From: Peptococcaceae bacterium UBA3937
GTDB taxonomy: Bacteria > Bacillota > Peptococcia > DRI-13 > DTU073
Length of the DNA: 14,378 nucleotides
Direction of reading: 5' to 3'
Assembly (NCBI GenBank): GCA_002385735.1
Contig: DGEB01000011.1
Coordinates: forward strand, 70,456-84,833
Shown here: positions 6,970-14,378 of the stretch, one piece after another
How positions within the stretch are numbered: the first letter of the stretch is position 1
Layout of the letters: every line of letters starts with the position of its first letter
Program-made: the position numbers and the translations under genes
The notes under the pieces: generated by a model
Database searches by the model: none
What the model was told of the DNA's origin: nothing
Seen by the model: only the letters and a program-made list of their open reading frames with translations

Positions 6970-6980
6970 GGAGTTCCTCC
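6970..6980 (-). promoter_or_regulatory. Ribosome binding site of the polyketide synthase gene within a small hairpin
   Basis: Minus strand GGAG-GAA-CTCC: the Shine-Dalgarno bases of the polyketide synthase gene can pair with CTCC three bases downstream, just before the ATG. The stem is only 4 base pairs, so any effect on translation would be modest. Noted because the site decides the start. Confidence 0.3.
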
Positions 6981-7089
6981 GGTTTTCAGTAAATTTTCCA
7001 TACTTTAAGCATATTCAAGGGGGAGGAAGTTTTATTCCTGTTTAAATTGCCCTAAACCTTCATGCTCTTACCAGATAAACCTTTCCTGC

Positions 7090-9660
7090 TTAGTTGCCGT
7101 AATAAGCCTTTAAATACAGCTCCTTGAGCTCTTTTACCAGCGGCATCCGGGGATTGGCCGTGGTGCTCTGGTCTTCAAAGGCCCGGTCGGCTAATTCATC
7201 CACCCGTTGCAAAAAAAGCTGTTCCTCAATCCCCATTTCCTGCAGCGTATGCGGAATCTGCAGTTCCCTTAATAAATTCCGGACCGCCTCGATTAAACTG
7301 AACACCCCTTCCTCCACCGTTTTACAGGCTAAACCAAGGGTTTTGGCTACATAGGCGTATTTATTGGCCGCCACATAGTATTCATATTTGGGGAAGGGAT
7401 TAAATTTTGTGGGCACCGAGGCGTTATAAAGAATTACATAGGGCAGTAATACGGCGTTGGCCCGGCCGTGGGACAGGTGAAACTCCCCGCCCAGTTTGTG
7501 GGCGAGACTATGACAAATCCCCAGAAAAGCATTGGAAAATGCCATGCCGGCAATACAGGAAGCGTTATGCATCTTTTCCCGGGCTTCCCGGTCCTGATTG
7601 TTCCGGAAGGAACGGGGCAAATAGCTAAAGACCAACTGAATCGCCTGCAGGGCCAGCCCGTCGGTATAATCATTGGCCATCACCGACACATAGGTCTCCA
7701 GGGCGTGGGTCAGCACATCCAAGCCGGTATCCGCCGTCACAGCAGGCGGCACGCTCAAGACAAAATCAGGGTCGATAATGGCCACATCCGGGGTCAATTC
7801 ATAATCGGCCAAGGGGTACTTGACACCTTTTTTCTCGTCGGTGATGACGGAAAAAGAAGACACCTCCGAGCCGGTACCGGAAGTAGTGGGAATGGCCACC
7901 AGTTTTGCTTTGCGCCCCAAAACCGGGTACTTAAACACCCGTTTCCGGATATCCATAAACTTAAGGTGCAGGTCCGAAAAATCAGTTTCCGGGTACTCAT
8001 AAAACAGCCAAATGGCCTTGGCGGCATCAATTACCGAACCGCCCCCCAAAGCAATAATCACGTCCGGCTGAAAAACGCCAATCGCCTCCAAACCAGCTTT
8101 TACCGTTTCCACCGTAGGATCCGGGATTACCCGGTCAAAGATTTCCGAATGCACATAATTGCGGCCGGTCCTTTTTCTTAAATGATAGAGCACCTTATCC
8201 ACATAGCCTAACTTCACCATCGTTGCATCCGTCACAATAAAGGCCCGGGAAATGTCCGGCATTTTACTTAAGTATTGGATGGAGCCATATTCAAAATAGA
8301 TTTTGGCCGGCACTTTAAACCACTGCATATTATACCTCCTCTTCACCACCCGTTTCCGATTGATTAAATTGACGGAAGAAACATTGGCCGTGGTGCTGTT
8401 GCGACCAAAGGAACCACAGCCTAAAGTGAGAGAAGGCATATTCGTGTTGTAAATATCGCCGATGGCGCCATGACTGGAAGGCTGGTTGATGATAATGCGA
8501 CCGGTATTCACCCGGCGGGCAAATTCATCGATCAGCTCCTGGTTGTGGGAATGAATCACCGCCGAATGGCCGGATCCGCCGAAATTGACCATTTCCACGG
8601 CTTTCGCAATCCCCGCGGCCGCATCGGGGACCCGAATACAAGCCAGGAGCGGGCTCAGCTTTTCCCGGGACAGCGGCTCCTCCGGCCCGACCTGCTCGAT
8701 TTCGGCGAGAAGAATTTTCGTATCTTCCGGCACATTGATCCCCGCCATTTGCGCAATCGTAATAGCGGCTTGCCCCACGATTTTGGGAGAAATATTGCCA
8801 TGCTCATCGGTGGCCATCTCCCGGATACGGTTTTTTTCCTCCTCGTTCAAAAGATAACAGTGGTTGGCGATTAAAAAATCCATTACCGGCCGGTAGATTT
8901 CCTCATCAATGATCACGGCCTGTTCGGAGGCACAGATCATGCCGTTGTCAAAAGTCTTGGAAAGGATTAAATCGGTTACGGCGCGCTGGATATGCGCGCT
9001 TTTCTCGATATAGCAGGGGACATTGCCCGGCCCGACCCCTAAGGCCGGTTTTCCCGCGCTGTAGGCGGCTTTCACCATCGAGGAGCCACCGGTGGCCAGG
9101 ATTAAAGAAATGCCGTCATTTTTCATTAAAAGTTGCGTGGCTTCGATGGACGGTTCTTCAATCCACTGGATGCAGTTTTCCGGAGCGCCGGCTTTAACCG
9201 CCGCCACCCTCATCACCCGCGCTGCTTCCACACTGCACTGCTGAGAACCGGGATGAAAAGCAAAGATAATCGGATTGCGGGTTTTTAAGGAGATAATTGC
9301 CTTAAAAAGTGTCGTGGAAGTGGGATTAGTCACCGGTGTAATCGCGGCAATTAAACCCACCGGCTCGGCAATATCCACATACCCTTCCTCCTCGTTTTCT
9401 TCAATGACACCTACGGTCTTCTGGTACTTGATACTGTGGTAAATATATTCCGAAGCAAAGAGGTTTTTAATGATTTTATCCTCGTACACTCCCCGCTTGG
9501 TTTCTTCTACGGCCAGTCTCGCCAGCCGCATATGATTGGCCAGCGCAGCTAAAGCCATTTCCTTTATAATCCCATTAACCTGCTCCTGGTTTAATTTGAC
9601 CATTTCCTTCAGCGCCATTTTGCCCTTTTCCACCAGCTCCTCGATTGCCTGTTCGCTCAT
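7090..9660 (-). CDS. adhE: Bifunctional acetaldehyde-CoA/alcohol dehydrogenase
   Basis: At 856 residues the length is typical of AdhE. Residues 1-430 form the CoA-acylating aldehyde dehydrogenase, with catalytic Cys243 in NGMICASEQ and the cofactor loop LGVGPGNVP at 207-215. A linker near 430-450 joins the iron-type alcohol dehydrogenase (about 450-856). That half shows the nucleotide-binding GGGSVIDAAK (539-548), PTTSGTGSE (591-599) and iron ligands Asp648, His652, His717 and His731, whose spacing matches E. coli AdhE. It reduces acetyl-CoA to acetaldehyde and then ethanol with NADH, a redox sink in fermentation, and family members assemble into filaments called spirosomes. Start choice: ATG with AGGAGG about 9 bases upstream. 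All key residues are intact. A terminator at 9772-9807 separates it from the upstream gene, so its own promoter should lie in 9661-9771, where I see no clear consensus boxes. Confidence 0.97.
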   Translation of the reverse strand: MSEQAIEELVEKGKMALKEMVKLNQEQVNGIIKEMALAALANHMRLARLAVEETKRGVYEDKIIKNLFASEYIYHSIKYQKTVGVIEENEEEGYVDIAEPVGLIAAITPVTNPTSTTLFKAIISLKTRNPIIFAFHPGSQQCSVEAARVMRVAAVKAGAPENCIQWIEEPSIEATQLLMKNDGISLILATGGSSMVKAAYSAGKPALGVGPGNVPCYIEKSAHIQRAVTDLILSKTFDNGMICASEQAVIIDEEIYRPVMDFLIANHCYLLNEEEKNRIREMATDEHGNISPKIVGQAAITIAQMAGINVPEDTKILLAEIEQVGPEEPLSREKLSPLLACIRVPDAAAGIAKAVEMVNFGGSGHSAVIHSHNQELIDEFARRVNTGRIIINQPSSHGAIGDIYNTNMPSLTLGCGSFGRNSTTANVSSVNLINRKRVVKRRYNMQWFKVPAKIYFEYGSIQYLSKMPDISRAFIVTDATMVKLGYVDKVLYHLRKRTGRNYVHSEIFDRVIPDPTVETVKAGLEAIGVFQPDVIIALGGGSVIDAAKAIWLFYEYPETDFSDLHLKFMDIRKRVFKYPVLGRKAKLVAIPTTSGTGSEVSSFSVITDEKKGVKYPLADYELTPDVAIIDPDFVLSVPPAVTADTGLDVLTHALETYVSVMANDYTDGLALQAIQLVFSYLPRSFRNNQDREAREKMHNASCIAGMAFSNAFLGICHSLAHKLGGEFHLSHGRANAVLLPYVILYNASVPTKFNPFPKYEYYVAANKYAYVAKTLGLACKTVEEGVFSLIEAVRNLLRELQIPHTLQEMGIEEQLFLQRVDELADRAFEDQSTTANPRMPLVKELKELYLKAYYGN

Positions 9661-9771
9661 TACACCTATCCTCCTGCCAAATAATGGACTGCACTGTCGC
9701 CTAATAATCGGGATGACACATCTATCATTTAGTATGTTGGGAATAGCCTCATTCCATGCATCACCGAAGAC

Positions 9772-9807
9772 AAAAAAACAGCCGCCCTGTTTTCAGCAAG
9801 ACGGCTG
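9772..9807 (-). terminator. Rho-independent terminator after the small anchored protein gene
   Basis: Read on the minus strand, CAGCCG (9807-9802) pairs with CGGCTG (9784-9779), with a possible inner CTG-AAAA-CAG stem, and is followed directly by seven T residues (9778-9772). It is a classic intrinsic terminator 43 bases past the stop of the gene at 9850-10317. It isolates that gene from adhE. Confidence 0.85.
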
Positions 9808-9849
9808 CTGCTTTGCTGCTTTTTTCCCAAAAGCTCGCCAGTTTATATT

Positions 9850-10317
9850 TTACTGTCTCTTTGAAAAAATCCCGTCCGGTAATAAAACCGGTTCCAGAAT
9901 ATCATCTTTGATCCTTTTACAGGTATACTCCTTATTCTTCACGGTAACCCGATACTGGTCCTTGATCTCCACTTTCTTACCGGGGACGCTTTTTATCGTA
10001 AAGTAACCAAGGGTTTTTAACTCAGGATTATCGGCAATTTTTTTAAATTCCCTCAAGCTGGTGATTTGCAATAATTCTCTTACTACGTCCAGCAATTTAC
10101 CACGATCCAACAACAACACCATCACATAAACACATCGATCATTGAGTTCGTCCATTGATGAACAAACCAGCCCGTAGCAAATCCCTTCGGTAACAGGAGG
10201 ATGGACAGCATTACCATTCCGGCTAAAACGACTATTTTTACTTTTGCCGGTAAAAGTCAAGGAAAAACCATACACCAACAAAAGAATTGCTGCTGCCACT
10301 ATGAGAAAATCCAGCAT
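9850..10317 (-). CDS. Unknown small protein with one N-terminal membrane anchor
   Basis: I do not recognise this 155-residue protein. It begins MLDFLIVAAAILLLVYGFSL, one clear membrane-spanning segment with no cleavage site, followed by a short basic stretch and a soluble domain of about 120 residues. The soluble part holds ICYGLVCSS, a hydrophobic YVMVLLLDRGKLLDVV segment and a Lys-rich C-terminal half. An in-frame TTG would add 11 residues (from 10350), but an AAAGG lies only one base from it. The ATG at 10317 has AGGGTG at normal distance and directly opens the anchor, so I prefer it. The gene has its own promoter (10447-10474) and terminator (9772-9807), so it appears to be a single-gene unit. 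Whether the soluble part faces inside or outside is unclear; the positive charges after the segment favour a cytoplasmic C-terminus. Confidence 0.7.
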   Translation of the reverse strand: MLDFLIVAAAILLLVYGFSLTFTGKSKNSRFSRNGNAVHPPVTEGICYGLVCSSMDELNDRCVYVMVLLLDRGKLLDVVRELLQITSLREFKKIADNPELKTLGYFTIKSVPGKKVEIKDQYRVTVKNKEYTCKRIKDDILEPVLLPDGIFSKRQ

Positions 10318-10438
10318 GAATATCACCCTATCTTCAGTATTGATGTCCAACCTTTAATGTTTAAAATGACGTTAATAATCATTGTTTGTTAGTTGTTTGC
10401 TGTTGCATAACATTTTGCGACTGAATTGTTCTATTACT

Positions 10439-10454
10439 TTTATTATATAATAAA
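10439..10454. repeat. Perfect 16-base AT-rich palindrome
   Basis: TTTATTATATAATAAA reads the same on both strands. It overlaps the predicted -10 region of the small anchored protein gene. It could be an operator for a dimeric repressor, or simply an AT-rich promoter core. No regulator is identified. Confidence 0.5.
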
Positions 10455-10474
10455 TTCTATCACGTTAAAATCAA
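10447..10474 (-). promoter_or_regulatory. Predicted promoter for the small anchored protein gene
   Basis: Minus strand TTGATT (10474-10469), a 16-base spacer, then TATTAT (10452-10447). A perfect TATAAT a few bases further on (10447-10442) would have a 21-base spacer. The leader to the ATG at 10317 would be about 120 bases. The promoter begins about 13 bases past the stop of fni, with no hairpin terminator between them. Confidence 0.6.
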
Positions 10475-10486
10475 TTTTCATAACTG

Positions 10487-11575
10487 CTAAAAGGCAATTC
10501 CTCTTTGGGCATACTTTTGCGTATTGATGCCCCGCTGGACACACCACTCCCCGGTCAGGCCGGTAATCACTACCGGCACCTTTTTTAGTTGGTTAATGTT
10601 TGAGACGGAACATAACAACATCATGATTTTTAACTCTTCGGTCATTTTTGCAATGGCTTTCCTTAAGGCCGCCGGCCCGTCCTGCTGTAAAATATGCAAA
10701 AAACAACCGGCAATCCCAACTGCATCCGCACCTAAAACTAATGCCTTCAGTACCTGCTGCGCACAGGTTACCCCGCCCGAGGCAAAAACATGGAGTTTAG
10801 GCGCTCCGCCCTCCAAAGCTTCTAAAACTTCCAAAAGAGAAATAGCCGAAGGAATCCCCCAGAAACGCAGGCCGTCGAGATGAGCACGGGGAAAGCGATT
10901 TAACTCAATCGCCGCAAAATTAGTCCCCCCACTGCCTCCGGTATCTACTCCTTGCACGCCCAATTGCGCCAACTGACCAGCTACTTCTTTGGAAAGGCCG
11001 TTTCCCACTTCTTTCACGATGACTGGCACAGGAACCAGCCGACAAATCTTTTCGATATTCTCGGCTAAACCATGGAAGGAGCGGTCCCCTTCCGCCATGG
11101 TCAATTCCTGGACGCCATTTAAGTGCAGTTGCAGCGCGTCTGCCTCGATCATTTCCACGGCCGCCAAAGCCATTTCCGGCTTAACCCCGGCGCCCACATT
11201 GGCCATCAGAAAACCATCGGGGTTAACTTCCCGCGCTATTTTATAACTAGCAACCAGCTCCCGTTGATCATTCTGTAACGCGGAGGTTTGCGAGCCAACG
11301 GCCATCCCCAGACCGTATTCCCGGGCCGTTTCCGCCAGCATACGATTGATCTCTTCTAAGCCCAGGGCTCCGCCCGTCATGGCGTTAATGTAAATAGGAA
11401 GCGCTAATTTTTTATGAAAAAGCGAGACAGAAAGATCAACCTCGTCCCAATTACCCTTTAGCAAGGCCTGATGGACAATCCTGATTTCTTCCCAACCGGC
11501 AGACAACGGCCCGCTTTCTGTTTGCAGGGCTTGCCGGATATGCTCCAGCTTTCTGTTTTCTCTCTGCATATTCAC
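10487..11575 (-). CDS. fni: Isopentenyl-diphosphate delta-isomerase, type 2 (FMN-dependent)
   Basis: The 362-residue protein fits the type 2 isomerase, a TIM-barrel flavoprotein that interconverts isopentenyl and dimethylallyl diphosphate using reduced FMN and Mg. Visible motifs are RKLEHI near the start (8-13), INAMTGG at 63-69, GSQ at 94-96, HLNGVQE at 151-157 (containing the conserved His, Asn and catalytic Gln-Glu), VKEVGNG at 187-193, DTGGSGGTN at 211-219, ASGGV at 265-269 and GADAVGIAG at 282-290. It starts with GTG at 11575, 11 bases after the IspH-S1 stop; an ATG two codons later is an alternative. The ribosome binding site is weak (AAAAGAG inside the upstream gene's end), suggesting translational coupling. 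IspH just upstream makes both C5 units, and Fni balances them. Confidence 0.95.
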   Translation of the reverse strand: MNMQRENRKLEHIRQALQTESGPLSAGWEEIRIVHQALLKGNWDEVDLSVSLFHKKLALPIYINAMTGGALGLEEINRMLAETAREYGLGMAVGSQTSALQNDQRELVASYKIAREVNPDGFLMANVGAGVKPEMALAAVEMIEADALQLHLNGVQELTMAEGDRSFHGLAENIEKICRLVPVPVIVKEVGNGLSKEVAGQLAQLGVQGVDTGGSGGTNFAAIELNRFPRAHLDGLRFWGIPSAISLLEVLEALEGGAPKLHVFASGGVTCAQQVLKALVLGADAVGIAGCFLHILQQDGPAALRKAIAKMTEELKIMMLLCSVSNINQLKKVPVVITGLTGEWCVQRGINTQKYAQRGIAF

Positions 11576-11586
11576 AATCGATCAAC

Positions 11587-13845
11587 TCAACTCTTTTCGG
11601 GGTTGTTCTTAAGATCATTTTGCGCCACATCCTGCCCGGTGGCTTTTTCGGCTTCCTTCGCCTGGGCATCCGGTAACGAAGCCTGCGCAGGCTTCTTCTC
11701 AGGCTTGTCCGGCAAAGGCTCTTGCGCGGCATGCTGCTCCTCCTGGCCTTGCGGGGACGTCTTTTCGGCCTTCTTCTGTTTTGTATCCGGCCCAGGAGCT
11801 TCCCCGGCGTTTTTCTGTTGAATATCCTGCCCAGCAGTGGTTTCAGCATCCTGGGAGACGTCCTGCGCCCGGTCTTTTTCTTTTAATAGCTCACCAATGG
11901 TCACGCCTTCCTTTTCCCCTTGCTGTTTTAGGAAAGCAGTAATTTCCGCTTTTTCTTCATCTTGGACAATATCCTTGATGCTGAGCTTGATGCGCTTTTC
12001 CGCCGGATTGATCTCGATAATTTTGACGTCAATTTCCTGCCCTACACTAAGCACATCTTCGATCTTGTTAATCCTTTTCTCGGAGACTTGCGAGATATGC
12101 ACAAGCCCTTCCAAACCAGGCTCTAATTGCACAAAAGCTCCAAAAGGCAAAATCCGTACCACCTTTCCCTGGACCACGGTTCCCTCTTGATAGCGCTGGA
12201 TTTTTTCTTCCCAGGGATCCGCCATCAGTTTCTTCAAGCTTAAAGAGACCTTTTCCTGTTCGCGATCCACCTTGAGCACATAGACCTCCACCTGGTCCCC
12301 TTCCCGTAATACTTCCGAGGGATGATTAACCTTTTCCCAGCCCAGTTCGGAAATATGCAGGAGTCCGTCAATCCCCCCGATATCCACGAAAGCGCCAAAG
12401 TTCATTATTTTTTTAACCACACCGCTTCTGGTCTCGCCCTCTTGAAGCTCTTCCCACAGGGCAGCCCTTTTCTGTTTATATTCCTCTTCCAGGATGACCC
12501 TTTGCGAGAGAACGACCTTCTTTTTGGCCCGGTCAAATTCGATTACCTTTAACCGTAATTTTTTATGCAGGTAAGCCCGCAAATCTTCGACAAAGTCCCG
12601 ATCCACCTGGGAAGCCGGCACAAATCCTTTGAGACCCACATCAACCAGCAAGCCGCCTTTTACCACATCCGTAACCGTCGCTTCCAAGACTGTCCCGTCT
12701 TCTTTTGCTTCCTCCAGCTTGTTCAAAGCATCTTCCATAAAAGCGTTTTTATGCGACAAGATAATATTGCCTTCCCGGTCCTCTTTCAGCACTTCGACCA
12801 GGATTTTTTGCCCCATTTGGAGATATTCCCTGGGATTTACCTTCCCCGTGGCCAATTCCGTTACAGGGATAATCCCTTCAGATTTTGCGCCAATGTCCAC
12901 CAAAACCTCGTCATTATTTATTTGAACAACAGTACCTTCAACCATCTCCCCCGGTTGATAATTCCTGATCTCGTACTGTTCCTCGTTCAGTTTTTTCATT
13001 TCTTCCATTTGCTCCATTTGTTCAATGACCTCCTTTATTATCCAGTCAGGGGTCGACGACCCTGCTGTTACCCCTACGTGTGCAGCTTCCTGAAACCAGC
13101 TATGTTTAAGCTCATTTGCCTTTTCTATGAAATAGGTGGGAGTCCCTTTCTCGACACAGGCTTCGGCGAGCTTTTTCGTATTCGAGCTGTTTCTACCGCC
13201 GATAACAATCATCACGTCCACATTGGGAGCCAGCTTGGCTACTGCTTCCTGACGCAACCGGGTAGCTGAACAAATCGTGGACAGCACCTGTAAATCAGGA
13301 ATGTGTTCCTGTAGATAGTGCACGATTGCAGTAAAGCGCTCTTCTTTTTCGGTGGTTTGAGCCAGCACCGCCACTTTATCCGCAAGCAGCCGCTGCTCTT
13401 TGAGCTGCTCCAACTCCTCCAAAGAAGAAACAACCAACGCCCGATCTTTGGTCCACGCCTTTATTCCCTGTACTTCCGGATGATTCCTGTCCCCGAAAAT
13501 CAAGACCTGATATCCTTCCTCCTGGGCCTCCCGGGCCACTTTTTGCGCTTTTTGTACATGGGGACAAGTGGCATCAATCACCGGGCAGCCTTTTTCCTGC
13601 AAGGCGGCATATACACCCGGCCCGACCCCGTGGGTGCGGATTAAAACGGCCTGAGATGAAGCGGCCTCCTCCAGGCTGTTTAATGGACACAAGCCCAACT
13701 TCTTCAAGCGTTCGACCTCATACGGGTTATGAATCAGCGGACCTAAAGAACCGACGGGACCTTTTTGCGCCGCTTCTTCCGCCAGCTCTACCGCTCTTTT
13801 TACTCCGAAGCAAAAACCGGCATAATCAGCTACCGTTATTTTCAT
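11587..13845 (-). CDS. ispH: IspH (HMBPP reductase) fused to an S1 RNA-binding protein
   Basis: Residues 1-280 are IspH, the last step of the MEP pathway. The [4Fe-4S] ligands Cys12, Cys94 and Cys192 are present, as are His39, His72, His122, Glu124 of NHPEVQG and Thr165, each offset by about two from E. coli numbering. After a short Met/Glu-rich linker (275-297), four S1-type OB folds follow at about 298-366, 384-450, 470-538 and 555-624. NFGAFVDIGGIDGLLHISEL and PFGAFVQLEPGLEGLVHIS are the clearest. The last 90 residues (about 660-752) are a charged Gln/Lys/Glu/Pro-rich tail with a degenerate repeat. The fusion is known in clostridia; its cellular reason is not settled, and the S1 part probably binds mRNA or the 30S ribosome. 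ATG at 13845 shares ATGA with the plsC stop, so translation is coupled, and fni follows 11 bases later. Confidence 0.96.
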   Translation of the reverse strand: MKITVADYAGFCFGVKRAVELAEEAAQKGPVGSLGPLIHNPYEVERLKKLGLCPLNSLEEAASSQAVLIRTHGVGPGVYAALQEKGCPVIDATCPHVQKAQKVAREAQEEGYQVLIFGDRNHPEVQGIKAWTKDRALVVSSLEELEQLKEQRLLADKVAVLAQTTEKEERFTAIVHYLQEHIPDLQVLSTICSATRLRQEAVAKLAPNVDVMIVIGGRNSSNTKKLAEACVEKGTPTYFIEKANELKHSWFQEAAHVGVTAGSSTPDWIIKEVIEQMEQMEEMKKLNEEQYEIRNYQPGEMVEGTVVQINNDEVLVDIGAKSEGIIPVTELATGKVNPREYLQMGQKILVEVLKEDREGNIILSHKNAFMEDALNKLEEAKEDGTVLEATVTDVVKGGLLVDVGLKGFVPASQVDRDFVEDLRAYLHKKLRLKVIEFDRAKKKVVLSQRVILEEEYKQKRAALWEELQEGETRSGVVKKIMNFGAFVDIGGIDGLLHISELGWEKVNHPSEVLREGDQVEVYVLKVDREQEKVSLSLKKLMADPWEEKIQRYQEGTVVQGKVVRILPFGAFVQLEPGLEGLVHISQVSEKRINKIEDVLSVGQEIDVKIIEINPAEKRIKLSIKDIVQDEEKAEITAFLKQQGEKEGVTIGELLKEKDRAQDVSQDAETTAGQDIQQKNAGEAPGPDTKQKKAEKTSPQGQEEQHAAQEPLPDKPEKKPAQASLPDAQAKEAEKATGQDVAQNDLKNNPEKS
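11644..11790 (-). repeat. Degenerate 30-base repeat pair in the IspH-S1 tail
   Basis: Two copies at 11761-11790 and 11644-11673 agree at 21 of 30 bases by my count and encode PDTKQKKAEK (residues 686-695) and PDAQAKEAEK (725-734), 39 residues apart. Similar GQDIQQ and GQDVAQ pieces flank them. This suggests the tail grew by local duplication. Confidence 0.6.
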
Positions 13846-14378
13846 AGTCCTGGCACATCCTTCATTAGTTTCAGCATTTCTTTCCGCATCATATGAGCCG
13901 CCTTTTCAAGCTCCTCGCCACTGCTTCTCCGCTCTCCCAATTCGGAAAAGTGGAGAGGTTTGCCGATTCTCACCTCTATTTTACCCCTGATGCTCATCGG
14001 AAATGTTGTCTTCGACCCTAAGAGCACCACCGGCACCACGGGGCTGTTTGTTCTCAAGGCAAACAACGCCGCGCCGGGATGAAAAGGTAACAGTTCCCCG
14101 GTTTTGCTTCTGGTCCCTTCCGGGAAAAGCGCCAGTACCTTCCCCTTGGATAATAATTCCGCAGCGGTCCGCAAGGCGTTCCGGTCGGGGCGCCCTCGTT
14201 TTACGGGAAAGGCATGAACCTTTTTGATGAGCCAGCCTAAAACCGGAACCTTAAACAGGCTGTCTTTGGCCATAAAACAGAGCGGTCGGGTTACCGCGCA
14301 CGCCAGAAGTACCGGATCCCAATTGGAAACATGGTTGGCGATGACGACGACCGGTCCTTCCTTGGGGAGGTTTTCCGC
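13842..14378 (-). CDS. plsC: 1-acyl-glycerol-3-phosphate acyltransferase, 5' end cut off by the window
   Basis: The frame is open from the right edge to a TGA at 13844-13842, giving 178 residues with the N-terminus missing. The acyltransferase signature NHVSNWD (H-x4-D, residues 15-21 of the visible part) is followed by FPVKRG (57-62) and FPEGTR (85-90), the glycerolphosphate-binding motif, then a PVVPVVL stretch. These define the PlsC/LPLAT family, which adds the second acyl chain to lysophosphatidate at the membrane to form phosphatidic acid. An internal ATG at 14273 is not the start, because the catalytic H-x4-D block lies upstream of it in the same frame. The stop overlaps the IspH-S1 start by 4 bases (ATGA), making it the first visible gene of the plsC-ispH-fni operon. 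The true start and promoter lie outside the window. Confidence 0.93.
   Translation of the reverse strand, partial: AENLPKEGPVVVIANHVSNWDPVLLACAVTRPLCFMAKDSLFKVPVLGWLIKKVHAFPVKRGRPDRNALRTAAELLSKGKVLALFPEGTRSKTGELLPFHPGAALFALRTNSPVVPVVLLGSKTTFPMSIRGKIEVRIGKPLHFSELGERRSSGEELEKAAHMMRKEMLKLMKDVPGL

Noticed and set aside
6968..7089. Terminator or promoter between adhE and the polyketide synthase gene
   Set aside because: The only inverted repeat, AGGAA-TAAAAC-TTCCT, is weak and lacks a T-tail. No pair of -35/-10 boxes with normal spacing stood out, so nothing is called.
7468..8181. A 237-codon open frame on the plus strand
   Set aside because: It lies entirely antisense to the alcohol dehydrogenase half of adhE, whose motifs are all intact, and the translation shows no family pattern.
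9739..9755. GGAAT...ATTCC inverted repeat in the adhE leader as a riboswitch or operator
   Set aside because: The stem is only 5 base pairs with a 6-base loop, there is no T-run, and it fits no known regulatory consensus; it could easily be chance.
9536..10006. A 156-codon open frame on the plus strand crossing the gap between two genes
   Set aside because: It starts inside adhE, runs through the terminator hairpin and ends inside the small anchored protein gene. It has no recognisable features, and the terminator points to the minus-strand reading.
10318..10350. An 11-residue N-terminal extension of the small anchored protein from a TTG
   Set aside because: The TTG has its purine-rich AAAGG only one base away, while the ATG at 10317 has normal spacing and opens directly with the membrane segment.
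11451..11849. A very Arg/Lys-rich 132-codon frame on the minus strand
   Set aside because: It is a frame-shifted reading of the Gln/Lys-rich tail of ispH-S1 and the start of fni. The composition is explained by the repetitive tail in another frame.
12565..13269. A 234-codon open frame on the plus strand
   Set aside because: It is antisense to ispH-S1, and its His/Phe-rich translation is typical of a reverse-strand shadow.

Overview
The window looks like chromosomal DNA from an anaerobic, fermentative member of the Bacillota (Clostridia or a neighbouring class). The evidence is a fused IspH-S1 protein, which is typical of clostridia; the MEP isoprenoid route together with a type 2 IPP isomerase; an LtaS-like sulfatase-fold enzyme (a Gram-positive trait); a bifunctional AdhE; AGGAGG-type ribosome binding sites; and good sigma-A-type promoters. 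A DUF763 protein at the left edge is a family I associate mainly with archaea and thermophiles, so a thermophilic lineage is possible. I cannot name the species. I see no transposase, integrase, CRISPR array, tRNA or rRNA. The DNA is gene-dense, and no gap between genes exceeds about 220 bases.

Layout. Bases 1-765 (minus) hold the first 255 codons of a DUF763 protein, which runs off the left edge. A well-formed promoter drives it from a divergent intergenic region. Bases 938-3689 (plus) form a likely two-gene operon: a diacylglycerol-kinase-family lipid kinase, then an LtaS-like membrane phosphoglycerol transferase. All remaining genes are on the minus strand. From left to right they are: an orphan PTS-type IIC permease (3686-4738); a small stand-alone starch-binding-type carbohydrate-binding protein (4959-5318); an isoprenylcysteine-carboxyl-methyltransferase-like protein (5358-5915) overlapping a type III polyketide synthase (5909-6967); AdhE (7090-9660); an unknown small membrane-anchored protein (9850-10317); type 2 IPP isomerase Fni (10487-11575); the IspH-S1 fusion (11587-13845); and a 5'-truncated PlsC-type acyltransferase (13842-14378).

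How the genes work together. Much of the window concerns membrane lipids. PlsC, IspH-S1 and Fni form a tightly packed operon, with a 4-base ATGA overlap and then an 11-base gap, that joins phosphatidic acid synthesis to isoprenoid precursor supply. The lipid kinase and LtaS-like pair make biochemical sense because polyglycerolphosphate synthesis releases diacylglycerol, which the kinase can return to phosphatidic acid. The type III PKS and methyltransferase pair matches the BpsA-BpsB arrangement that makes alkylpyrone methyl ethers in Bacillus subtilis. AdhE covers fermentative ethanol formation. The PTS-like permease, the carbohydrate-binding protein, the small anchored protein and the DUF763 protein have no assigned role.

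I found no convincing new multi-gene system. The points most worth a second look are the alkylpyrone-type lipid cassette with an intracellular carbohydrate-binding gene next to it, the repeat-bearing charged tail of IspH-S1, the DUF763 gene, and several leader hairpins and palindromes.
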